NCBI GenBank assembly: GCA_934695325.1
Contig: CAKUVD010000001.1
Location: 62,001 to 126,000 of the forward strand
Direction of reading: 5' to 3'
From: an uncultured Bacteroidales bacterium
GTDB taxonomy: Bacteria; Bacteroidota; Bacteroidia; Bacteroidales; UBA932
DNA length: 64,000 nt
The notes below the pieces were generated by a model that had not been told where the DNA came from, searched no databases, and was given only the letters and a program-made list of their open reading frames with translations. Shown here one piece after another: positions 43,421 to 52,056 of this stretch (position 1 is its first letter; the number at the start of each line of letters is the position of its first letter). The translations under genes were made by a program, and so were the position numbers.

Positions 43421-44745
43421 CTTAATTCTGGATTTGTTTTATGCCAATAATTTATCTTGTATCCCTTCAGCGCGAAGAATATCAGATACAGGAAGCACGG
43501 TATCAGAACCCAATAGCCGCCTCTAAAACTGCCGTGATGCGCAACAAGCCCATAGACCTGAGGCATAATGGCATTGCCGCAAAGGCCCATTATCAAGAGC
43601 GACGAACCGATCTTCGTGAATCTTCCGAGGGAATGTATCGAAAGCGGCCAGATGGAGGCATATATCAGTGCATTCGGAAATCCAAGCGCACAGAGGAAAA
43701 GCAGCGACAGGTTAATGTTATGCCCCAGGAAAGTCACAGGACAGTCCACAAGCACCACGCATAGTGACAGCGCAAGCCCGAGGAACGAGCAGATCACAAG
43801 CGCTGTCCGCTGCGATATCACCTTAGGTATAAGGAAGATGCCTATTATATAGCCTATCATCGTGCACGCAAGTGTATAAGACGGGAACACCTTCGCCTCG
43901 AGCATATCTATCCCCATCGAGCCGGCATAGTTTATCACGGTGTCTATAGCCACGACCTGACTCCCCACGTGAAAGAAGATGGCTATGGCGCCGAGCACCA
44001 GATAAGGATAGGAGAACACGCTTTTCCTGCCTCCCTCGCCAGTGGTATCCTCCTCATCAGCGTTCTCTTCCTCGGTATTAATCTCCGGCAATGAAGAGTA
44101 GCGGATGAATACGCCGAACAGGAGAAGAATGACTCCCAATATGGAATACGGAACGATCACCCTTCTTATCAGATCATCCAGAATAATGTTCTTGTCAATG
44201 TCTGACAATGTGCCGGACTCTATAAGGGAGAACAGCTCGCTGTCACCAGGGTCAAGTATCACAGCCGCAAATACGAGCGGAGAAATTATGCCTGCGACCT
44301 TGTTGCAGATACCGACAATGCTGATTCGCCTTGCGGCACTCTCGATAGGCCCGACGATGGTCACGTATGGATTCGCCGCCGTCTGTAGTATCGCAAGGCC
44401 GGTTCCTATGAGGAACAGTCCGCCCAGGAACATCCCGAACTCACGCATAAGCGCCGCCGGGACGAAAACGAACATCCCCACAGCCATAAGCGCGAAGCCT
44501 ATCATAATGCCGTTCTTGAACCCTGTCTTCTTCAGCAGGATGCCGGACGGTATCGCCATTATGAAATAGGCTATGTAGAATGCGAACGTGACGAAATACG
44601 ACTCGAAATGCGTCAGTTCGCAAGATATCCTGAAATATGGTATCAGTATGGAGTTCACCCACGACACGAAGCCGAAGATGAAGAACATCGCCGCAAGGAT
44701 CACCATTGCGGAAGTGTCAGTCTTATGTGGTGTACCCGAAGTCAT
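43417..44745 (-). CDS. FHS-family (FucP-like) sugar permease, probably for GlcNAc
   Basis: A protein of 442 residues with 12 membrane segments of the major facilitator superfamily. FFIFGFVSWVNSILIPYF and LAILQTAANPYVTIVGP are characteristic of the fucose/glucose-galactose/GlcNAc permease family. Position directly before nagA suggests an N-acetylglucosamine permease (NagP-like). The start ATG 44745 overlaps the previous stop by one base (TGATG). Confidence 0.88.
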   Translation of the reverse strand: MTSGTPHKTDTSAMVILAAMFFIFGFVSWVNSILIPYFRISCELTHFESYFVTFAFYIAYFIMAIPSGILLKKTGFKNGIMIGFALMAVGMFVFVPAALMREFGMFLGGLFLIGTGLAILQTAANPYVTIVGPIESAARRISIVGICNKVAGIISPLVFAAVILDPGDSELFSLIESGTLSDIDKNIILDDLIRRVIVPYSILGVILLLFGVFIRYSSLPEINTEEENADEEDTTGEGGRKSVFSYPYLVLGAIAIFFHVGSQVVAIDTVINYAGSMGIDMLEAKVFPSYTLACTMIGYIIGIFLIPKVISQRTALVICSFLGLALSLCVVLVDCPVTFLGHNINLSLLFLCALGFPNALIYASIWPLSIHSLGRFTKIGSSLLIMGLCGNAIMPQVYGLVAHHGSFRGGYWVLIPCFLYLIFFALKGYKINYWHKTNPELR

Positions 44746-45941
44746 CACTTGCTCTCTTTTTCAGTACGGTACGGTCTGGTCACGACGAAGTCGCAGAAAT
44801 CGTAATAAAGGTTCTTGTCCGCCTCTGAAGACGAAGTCTTGAGCCATTTGAGAGCCCAGCTTCCCTGATAGTATGCTATCGGGAGTGATTTCCACACGCC
44901 ATATTTCTTGAATGCGTTCATATAGTTGGTAAGGCGATATCCGCGTCCGTTCTTCTCGAGAGCATTGCCGTCGAACTCGATTTCCATACCCATACCGAAC
45001 TTGAGAGCCTGCGAGCAGGCGTCATCCAGACGGGTGTCAGGGACATTGACATTGAAGAAATAGTTCGGCTGGAGATATGCGCAGGTGAATCCGAATGACT
45101 TCCATTCAGAGAAGCCGTCAGCGCTGAAATACGGAATCCAGTTAAAGGTGTAGCCTTTCTTGTCCAGATATTCACCGATCTTGGACATCAGGTCCCGTGT
45201 CTGCGTGGCCTTCTCAGCCACCCAGTAGAAGCCTGCCAGCTCCACATACTTGTATTTGCCGTCCTTGAACTTCTTTATGACCTCGTCCATATACCACTTG
45301 CAGGCCGTCATACGGTCAGCGGTGGAAGAGAAGTCCATATCCTTGCCGGCTATAGTGCCCCAGTATTTCGTGGAAGATGCAGAATTGCTGTATTCGGCGT
45401 TGGTTATAGGCTCAGGTATCCCTATCACCACTTTGCGCTTGTATGACGGAGCCTCGCCCATATCCTTGGCGGCTGACTCGATGGCCTGCTCAAGGGCATT
45501 GACTCCTCCGTCCACATCGAAATAGTAGTCTATGAGCGCCTGCCAGTCCTCCTTTACGGCAGAAGGAAGTGCGACTCCGTTATATTTATAACCTGTGATG
45601 AAAGTCTTGTCGCCGCCCGTGTTTCCGGCATCCATAAATTCCAGCATAAGGAAACCGTCGAAAAGCCAATGGCTCTTTCCTGCACGGTCCGTATATGCCA
45701 CATAATCTTTCAGATAAGAGCCGCTCCATTTGTATGGAGAGCGGTGATGACCGCCGCCATAGAGGAGAACCATATCGGAAGGTATTTTTTCTCCGGACAC
45801 AGGGGCCTCAGTCTGGTCATCTTTCGGGTCTTGGTATTTTCTCCAGTCAGGGACTTCCTCAGGTCCTTTGGCACAAGAAGTGTAAACAGGCATCAGCGCC
45901 GCCGACGCTATGATAGCCGTGATGAATTTTCTCATTTTCAT
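44745..45941 (-). CDS. DUF4855 lipoprotein, hydrolase-like
   Basis: A protein of 398 residues with lipobox LMPVYTSCAKG. The start used is ATG 45941 (MKMRKFITAII) or 45935; the open frame further upstream is non-coding. The mature part includes DMVLLYGGGHH, YKRKVVIGIPEPI, YKYVELAGFYWVAE and NWIPYFSA, a TIM-barrel-like run matching DUF4855, proteins of unknown activity often placed in glycan loci. It is likely a surface or periplasmic glycan-active protein. A 173 bp spacer separates it from the upstream gene; I see no convincing element there. Confidence 0.7.
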   Translation of the reverse strand: MKMRKFITAIIASAALMPVYTSCAKGPEEVPDWRKYQDPKDDQTEAPVSGEKIPSDMVLLYGGGHHRSPYKWSGSYLKDYVAYTDRAGKSHWLFDGFLMLEFMDAGNTGGDKTFITGYKYNGVALPSAVKEDWQALIDYYFDVDGGVNALEQAIESAAKDMGEAPSYKRKVVIGIPEPITNAEYSNSASSTKYWGTIAGKDMDFSSTADRMTACKWYMDEVIKKFKDGKYKYVELAGFYWVAEKATQTRDLMSKIGEYLDKKGYTFNWIPYFSADGFSEWKSFGFTCAYLQPNYFFNVNVPDTRLDDACSQALKFGMGMEIEFDGNALEKNGRGYRLTNYMNAFKKYGVWKSLPIAYYQGSWALKWLKTSSSEADKNLYYDFCDFVVTRPYRTEKESK

Positions 45942-46114
45942 TTTATGTCTTATTTTAAAAGGATTCCCTGTCACCGTCTCAGCGCCAAGACAGCAGCCAG
46001 TAAAGCCGTCATTTACCAATAACCTTAATCCGAAGGACTTGTCTCCGGACCGTATTTTAACACAAACTATATACCCGGTAGAGCATTTAGCGGTGACACG
46101 GAATCCACATTATA

Positions 46115-48133
46115 TCATTGTTTATCTATCCTCAAAGCATCATACGCACCGACTGTGACCGTCCTGCCGTCAGGGAGGCACACAGACCTGTCAGCGCCGC
46201 TCATATTCGCCAGCAGATAGACATCCTCTCCGGATACGGTCCGCCACTCTGCGCCCACGACCACATTAGTGTCCTGGTAATTCGGGATGGCAATCACCGG
46301 ATTGTCTCCGGAAGGGATGAACTCGCAGACAAACTTTCCGCCGAGGAAAAGGTCGTGCTGTCCTTTCCTGAACTTCGCCAGCGTCCGCAGGAATGAAGCC
46401 TCGGTGCCGTTCTCTGGCCTCATTATCCATTCAGGATTCACCCAGCCGAGCTGTGAGCCCCAAAGCAGGCTCTTCATCGTTATGTACAGGAACGAACCGT
46501 CATTCAGTTTCCACGGGATGTATGTGAAACCACTGTAGACGCACCTGTCGGAATACACCAGAGGGAAGAGAGGCACCATCTTCATATATGAAGAGTGAGG
46601 CGAGTTCACCACGAGCATCATATCGAAAAGGTCAATGTAGCATTCCACATTCTCCTCTGTCGTCATCGCATCATTCTTCCCATAGATGTCGCGTCTCATA
46701 TCGGTCAGCATTGACCTGTATGCCTCCGGCCACCAGCCTCCGCCACCTTTGGCGTGACTGTGGTTTCCCGCATAGCAAGGCTCGCTGGCAGCGCAGCCTA
46801 TCTGATCCATATATACGCCGTCTGTACCGAGTTCCTTGAGTATGCGCCTGTTCAGCGAAGTCAGAACATCTCGCCATATCGGCGATGACGGGCAGGTAAC
46901 GGTATTGAGAACCTTGGAACTATAGACCTCAGTATAGAGCGTCCCGTCAAGCTTTCGGCAGGAAGCCCCGGAGCCTCCGAGTTCGCTATAGGTGTGGTTG
47001 GCAGTGTCCCAGAGCCTTCCGTTTATATACGGAGTGACATAAGCGCCGAGTTTCTGGCTTTCTCTTATCATATCCTTGAAGCCTGGCTGAGCAGGAAAAT
47101 ACTCCGGATAGTTCGTGTCAAAAGGATGATTGTGCCAATAGTACCAGTGCAAGCCGACTCCTTTCCCGAAATATGTCAAGGCCTTTCTGACTGACTGCAT
47201 CATCTCAGGCGTAGCATCCGCCGGGCGGAGCCACATATCGGCATTCTGTATCCAGTTCGTGATCTTTCTCTGCGAAAGCGTACTGGCGCCCCATTTAGTC
47301 TCATAAGTGAAAGGGCGGTACCATCTGGTGACAGTATTCTGCCAGGTGTCCGGATTATATCCCATCACTGTCTCCCACGGAAGGGCGAAACGGCCGCCGT
47401 CTGACCAGGAATATGAGGCCACGGATGACTGGGTGAATAGGACATTGCCGCCTTCGCCCTTCATTGTCAGATACTTGCCTGAAGCAGTCGTGTCTTCAGC
47501 AGCGAAATACACTGTGGAAGCCCCGTTGTGCATAAGCACCAGCTGCATAACTCCTGTAACCGATGGATAACGCATCTGCAGCTGAGTCTCTGTAGGCATA
47601 TCATACTCCGCACCATAGCCGAACGGAAGTATTCCTTTAGCCGCGCCAGAAAGCCGCCTCACAGTTATGCGCGGGAAATCAGCCTTCGTGACCACCCATT
47701 TGTCCGGGACGGCCGCATCAATGCTCCATCTTGGCATCTCCGCATCGGCAGGCAGTGACACATATACGTTCACAGGCCACTGGCTGCCTTCCAGGACCAC
47801 ATTCCAAGTGAAGACCGCTGTAGGGGCACCATCCTTCTCCTCCAGCCTGCCGCCCTTATAATATGTATATTTAGGCTGCAGGACAGGGTTCTCCCCGTTA
47901 GGGCCGAGATATGTGAGTTCCCACGGATGAGCGGGACTGCCGCCATCAGGAAGGACCTCCACGTCACCGACACGGAACTCCTTGAATGAGAATCCATTGT
48001 CTGAGCCAGAGAATCGTAGTTCCACTCCGGAGTTCTTCAAGACGATGTCATCGCCAGCATCCGGCTGAGCCAATGTCCTCAGCGCGGGAAGCATTGCCAA
48101 GGCCAATGCCAATACCATAAATTTCCTTATCAT
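46115..48133 (-). CDS. Putative glycoside hydrolase, DUF6259-like
   Basis: A protein of 672 residues with a Sec signal (ALAMLPALRTLAQ), starting at ATG 48133. An N-terminal beta-sandwich (to about 270) precedes a TIM barrel. Candidate catalytic acids are the Asp in GTDGVYMDQIGCAAS and the Glu in DAMTTEENVECY, placed as in clan-type alpha-glycosidases. The C-terminus is a small beta domain. DUF6259 is my best family match from memory; the substrate is unknown. It ends the string of extracellular hydrolases and starts 15 bp after the gene upstream. Confidence 0.65.
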   Translation of the reverse strand: MIRKFMVLALALAMLPALRTLAQPDAGDDIVLKNSGVELRFSGSDNGFSFKEFRVGDVEVLPDGGSPAHPWELTYLGPNGENPVLQPKYTYYKGGRLEEKDGAPTAVFTWNVVLEGSQWPVNVYVSLPADAEMPRWSIDAAVPDKWVVTKADFPRITVRRLSGAAKGILPFGYGAEYDMPTETQLQMRYPSVTGVMQLVLMHNGASTVYFAAEDTTASGKYLTMKGEGGNVLFTQSSVASYSWSDGGRFALPWETVMGYNPDTWQNTVTRWYRPFTYETKWGASTLSQRKITNWIQNADMWLRPADATPEMMQSVRKALTYFGKGVGLHWYYWHNHPFDTNYPEYFPAQPGFKDMIRESQKLGAYVTPYINGRLWDTANHTYSELGGSGASCRKLDGTLYTEVYSSKVLNTVTCPSSPIWRDVLTSLNRRILKELGTDGVYMDQIGCAASEPCYAGNHSHAKGGGGWWPEAYRSMLTDMRRDIYGKNDAMTTEENVECYIDLFDMMLVVNSPHSSYMKMVPLFPLVYSDRCVYSGFTYIPWKLNDGSFLYITMKSLLWGSQLGWVNPEWIMRPENGTEASFLRTLAKFRKGQHDLFLGGKFVCEFIPSGDNPVIAIPNYQDTNVVVGAEWRTVSGEDVYLLANMSGADRSVCLPDGRTVTVGAYDALRIDKQ

Positions 48134-48148
48134 AAGCAATAATGTTCT

Positions 48149-50368
48149 TTATTTCGCCACAGCGGCCAGGATACGTCCTGTCAGCGTGTCCTCATCAGTA
48201 TCCGATTCCAATATGAGCCTGCCTCCAAGCGGAAGCACGGCCTTGCCGTTCCTTATCTTCAGTCCCGCTTTCCTACCGTCAGGAAGTGTCAGTCTCAAGC
48301 GGAGCCCGGAAGCGTCCATCTCCATATATGCAGGCGAATCATCTTTCCCGGTAGCCCAGAATATGACACATCCTCTGCCGTTCCTGGTGAAAGAAAACGC
48401 CCTGACGTTGTCAGTGGCCACGACCATCCTGTATTCTATAAGTTCATTGTCCCCTAGCAGGATGAACTCGCGCTCCGGGTCACGCAGCATCTGTTTCTGC
48501 TCCTCTGTGAACTTCTTGGACAACTTGGCCTCCTCCCATCTCCTGATCACATCGAAATTGTCATCAGTGCGCGGATGCCTTCCTATCTGGTCAAGCTTGC
48601 CCATAAGCGATATCGGACTGTCCCAGGCCAAAGCCTTGGAGCATACGTATTCATACATATCAGGCTGCATCCCCACCGTCACGGAGTCCGGCGCAAGATA
48701 ATCCGTCCAGCCGAAATTCACAGAGGTGAAATCGTCCGCTATCCTTGCAGCGCAAGGCAAGGTGTAAATCTTCATCGCCTCTTTTATCTTCTCCGGCCTG
48801 AACAGGTCGAAGGCATTCCCCCTTGTGAGTATATGCCACCCGAAGTGCGATTTCAGCGCTCCCTCGGAGAACATCGGCTCCGGCTCGAGCTTCCTGTACA
48901 CCGACAGCTGAGACTTGGAGACATTGTACCAGTATGGCATCGGCACATCCTCCGCACCGTCAAAATAAACGAACTCGAAACCGGCATCCTTATATATGCG
49001 CCCGAGGTTCTCTGAAATCTCATCCTGAATGGATGTGCCCTGGTTCACTCTGATAAAGCGAGGCCAGGTGTCCACGTCCAGGAGAAGCGTATGTGAACCC
49101 TTAGGATGAGATGCGGCGGCGGTCCCGAAAAGCCCCCTGCGACATCCAGTAAGGATATATGGCTTCTCCGTGGAGAATGACGAGTATTCCACCAATTCAT
49201 CACCGATGCGGACTATCCGTCTGCCGTCCTCGGTATGAAAACAGCGAGGAGAGGCATCCAGAGGAATGACAGTATCGTCTGCATTGATCCCGGCCGACAG
49301 GATGACGTCCGCCACATAGTTCAGTCTCGCATCAGGCACTCCGGAACAGAAGTAAGGATCGTCTATGGAGACTTTGGAATAATGAATATGGAAACCAGGA
49401 ATCAGGCCGGCAGCCTTTATCTTGGCCGTTATGGCCTTCAGGTCTTCCATTCCTCCAGGATATCTGCCGTTCCAAAGGAAATGTCCGCAAGTATAGGCGA
49501 AATCAGGGTAATATATCACGATCGCGCGGAAACCGCCTCTCTTCGCATACTCGATATGCTTGTCGATGTTGTCCTTGGTGACATCCCTGAGTTCATAATA
49601 CGAATACAGGTACTCCGGTCGCCTGCGGCTCTCGACTCCTGACGGAAGGCCGAAGTCTCGTTCCACGGATGATATGCGGTCAAGCATCTTTTCACCGGAA
49701 GCCACCACAAGGGCCGCACCCGTGCCTGTCAGGCCTACAGAGAACTCGCTTCCAGCCCACATCGTCATACCGCCGCGGTCTGAAGACACATCCACCCTGG
49801 TCTCCGGGGCTGTCCCCATAAGACATACGCCAGAACGGTCATCCCACACAGTGTTCAGCCATTCTCCGAAATGCCGCCTCTTCTTCACGGGAAGGCGCAC
49901 GAAAGCCATCTCGTCGATCTCCGTTCTGCGCTTGACCCCGATTTCCTCTATTCTATAATCAATCCGGGACAATGCAAACCACATATAGTCCGGCTTGATT
50001 TCCAAATCAATGACCGCGATGTCCGCAGTGCCGGCAAACGCCACATTCAGGCTGCCCTCCGACATATATATGCTATCAGACGGAAACACCTTCGGCTTCG
50101 CCGGATACATCAGGAAGTTCTCATTGTCATAGGGTCTGTACTGAGTCAATGTGCAGAATGGCACAGTGCCGGCGGAGACGTCCAGGCATTCCTCTCCCGA
50201 GGATTTGTCCAGAAGGCTCTCCGCATAGCCGCGGGAATTGAGCGTAAGCCGCATCGAAGAGTTCTCCAGGACAATGCCGGGCGTCTCGGATGCGGACACG
50301 GTCATCCCGCACGGATACACTGACAACGCAGCCGCGAAAATGACAACCTTATGAAGTGATGATATCAT
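48149..50368 (-). CDS. Putative extracellular glycoside hydrolase, family not recognised
   Basis: A protein of 739 residues with a Sec signal (ending near TVSASE). It shows a beta-sandwich (30-260), a barrel-like middle and a C-terminal beta domain. FRAIVIYYPDFAYTCGHFLW, IPGFHIHYSKVSI and FEFVYFDGAEDVPMPYW look like barrel strands with YFDGAED as the acid-bearing strand end. The ensemble resembles GH-type alpha-glycosidases with an N-terminal super-sandwich, but I cannot name a CAZy family. The ATG shares one base with the GH20 stop (TGATG), so the two are translated together. Confidence 0.6.
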   Translation of the reverse strand: MISSLHKVVIFAAALSVYPCGMTVSASETPGIVLENSSMRLTLNSRGYAESLLDKSSGEECLDVSAGTVPFCTLTQYRPYDNENFLMYPAKPKVFPSDSIYMSEGSLNVAFAGTADIAVIDLEIKPDYMWFALSRIDYRIEEIGVKRRTEIDEMAFVRLPVKKRRHFGEWLNTVWDDRSGVCLMGTAPETRVDVSSDRGGMTMWAGSEFSVGLTGTGAALVVASGEKMLDRISSVERDFGLPSGVESRRRPEYLYSYYELRDVTKDNIDKHIEYAKRGGFRAIVIYYPDFAYTCGHFLWNGRYPGGMEDLKAITAKIKAAGLIPGFHIHYSKVSIDDPYFCSGVPDARLNYVADVILSAGINADDTVIPLDASPRCFHTEDGRRIVRIGDELVEYSSFSTEKPYILTGCRRGLFGTAAASHPKGSHTLLLDVDTWPRFIRVNQGTSIQDEISENLGRIYKDAGFEFVYFDGAEDVPMPYWYNVSKSQLSVYRKLEPEPMFSEGALKSHFGWHILTRGNAFDLFRPEKIKEAMKIYTLPCAARIADDFTSVNFGWTDYLAPDSVTVGMQPDMYEYVCSKALAWDSPISLMGKLDQIGRHPRTDDNFDVIRRWEEAKLSKKFTEEQKQMLRDPEREFILLGDNELIEYRMVVATDNVRAFSFTRNGRGCVIFWATGKDDSPAYMEMDASGLRLRLTLPDGRKAGLKIRNGKAVLPLGGRLILESDTDEDTLTGRILAAVAK

Positions 50369-51993
50369 CAGTCTCTGTAATCCATCCTTCTTGGCTGAGG
50401 ATCACCTTTCTTCCTGATCACCGGGCCGTCAGGTTCCGGATGATGGGACGGATCGCGAGGATCGAAGTAATAAATGCCCATCTTCATAAAAAGATCGTAC
50501 ACAGACTCCATCCTGGAGGAGAAACTGTCATAGCTCTTGTTCTCAGGCATAGTCCAGGCGGATTCTGCCACTGCGCACAGACGCGGCCATATCATAAAGT
50601 CGAAACGGTCGGCATTATGGACAAGCTCAGTCCAGAGGTTGGCCTGGATGCCCAGGACAGGAGTCATATCCTTCTCCGTGACATTCCAGCTATCATACCA
50701 CGCATCAGGGAACGCATAGACATCCTCCAGAGGGCAGAAGCCGTCCCATACGCGACCACATTTGTGCGTGCTGTCCTGGACAAAGTCGAAATACATAGGC
50801 TTTCTCGGGCAGAGGATGGTGGAATAGCCTTCAGCCAACGACTTGCGCAATGACTGAGGGCGGTCGTGCCTCCACCAGCAGATGATGTTCTCTTCCTTGT
50901 CCAGAGGGAAATCCAGCATATCGTCCCAGCCGATCACTTTCTTGCCAAGCACTTTCACCGAATCCGTCATCCTGCTTATGAAATATCCCTCAGCGTCCTT
51001 GATGGTCTCCAGGCCTTCCCTCTTCATCATCCGTCTTACATAAGGATCACTGTTCCAGGCATCGCTGCCGTAGAACACTTCATCTCCGCCGATGTGTATA
51101 TACTCGGACGGGAACAGGCCTGCGACTTCGCGCAGTATGGCAGTGAGGTAGGCGTATGTCTCCTCCTTGCCGACATTGAACGTGAAGTCGGCGAACTGCG
51201 GCGTACCGCCTCCGTTATATTCCGGATATGCCCTGTTGGCAGCTGATGCGTGTCCAGGCATATCTATCTCCGGAATGATCTCGATATGTCTCTCCGCCGC
51301 ATATGCGACGATTTCCCTTATATCTCTCTGCGAATAATACTGCGCCGCCGTTTCAGGATCGCTGTGACAGCCTCTTCCACCTATCTCTCCAAGTCTCGGA
51401 TAGGACTTGATCTCGATTCTCCATCCCTGTGCATCGGTGAGATGCCAATGGAAGCGGTTCAGCTTGAAGTACGCCATCATATCGATCAGTCTCTTCACCC
51501 GGTCCTTTCCGAAGAAATGCCGCGCCTCATCCAGCATAAAGCCTCGCCAGGCATATCTCGGGGAATCCGTGATGGTTCCCTGTCTGACCTTACCGTTCCT
51601 GAGTTCCTGCAACAATGTCTGCGCTCCGTAGAACACGCCCGCACGCCCTCCTGAAATCTCCGCCGACTTCCGGGAAGTGCGCAGAGAATAAGCCTCGTCC
51701 TCCGCTGCTGGATCCAGCCTCAGCACAACGGCACCGGAAGCGTCTCCCTCGGATGAAATGGTAACCGAACGCCCCAGTTTCTCAAGCGCGTCCCTCAGGA
51801 GCCCTGCTTCCGGAAGAAGCGCAGAGTCAATGACTTCAATCCTGGATATGCGGTCGAAGTTCACAGACGACGCCGATAGTTCCGTCGAATTAGGGTAAGG
51901 TATCACATCGGGCGTGACTTTCTCAGCTTTTCCGCAGGAAAGCGCCAGAGCCGACGCCAACGCAGTATATGCAATGTTTCTGATTATGTTCAT
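50368..51993 (-). CDS. GH20 beta-N-acetylhexosaminidase lipoprotein
   Basis: A protein of 541 residues from ATG 51993 with lipobox LALSCGK (Cys20). An N-terminal GH20b domain precedes the barrel: RGFMLDEARHFFGKD, FHWHLTDAQGWRIE, IPEIDMPGHASAA, and the catalytic D304-E305 in EYIHIGGDEVFYG. It removes terminal beta-GlcNAc or GalNAc by substrate-assisted catalysis. Export as a lipoprotein fits the outer membrane or periplasm. A GTG at 52014 and an ATG at 52008 are less likely starts. Confidence 0.95.
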   Translation of the reverse strand: MNIIRNIAYTALASALALSCGKAEKVTPDVIPYPNSTELSASSVNFDRISRIEVIDSALLPEAGLLRDALEKLGRSVTISSEGDASGAVVLRLDPAAEDEAYSLRTSRKSAEISGGRAGVFYGAQTLLQELRNGKVRQGTITDSPRYAWRGFMLDEARHFFGKDRVKRLIDMMAYFKLNRFHWHLTDAQGWRIEIKSYPRLGEIGGRGCHSDPETAAQYYSQRDIREIVAYAAERHIEIIPEIDMPGHASAANRAYPEYNGGGTPQFADFTFNVGKEETYAYLTAILREVAGLFPSEYIHIGGDEVFYGSDAWNSDPYVRRMMKREGLETIKDAEGYFISRMTDSVKVLGKKVIGWDDMLDFPLDKEENIICWWRHDRPQSLRKSLAEGYSTILCPRKPMYFDFVQDSTHKCGRVWDGFCPLEDVYAFPDAWYDSWNVTEKDMTPVLGIQANLWTELVHNADRFDFMIWPRLCAVAESAWTMPENKSYDSFSSRMESVYDLFMKMGIYYFDPRDPSHHPEPDGPVIRKKGDPQPRRMDYRD

Positions 51994-52056
51994 AATGTCA
52001 TTATTCATTGGCACCTGCGGGGAGTGTCACCTCCCCGCAGACGAAATCATCCTGTC

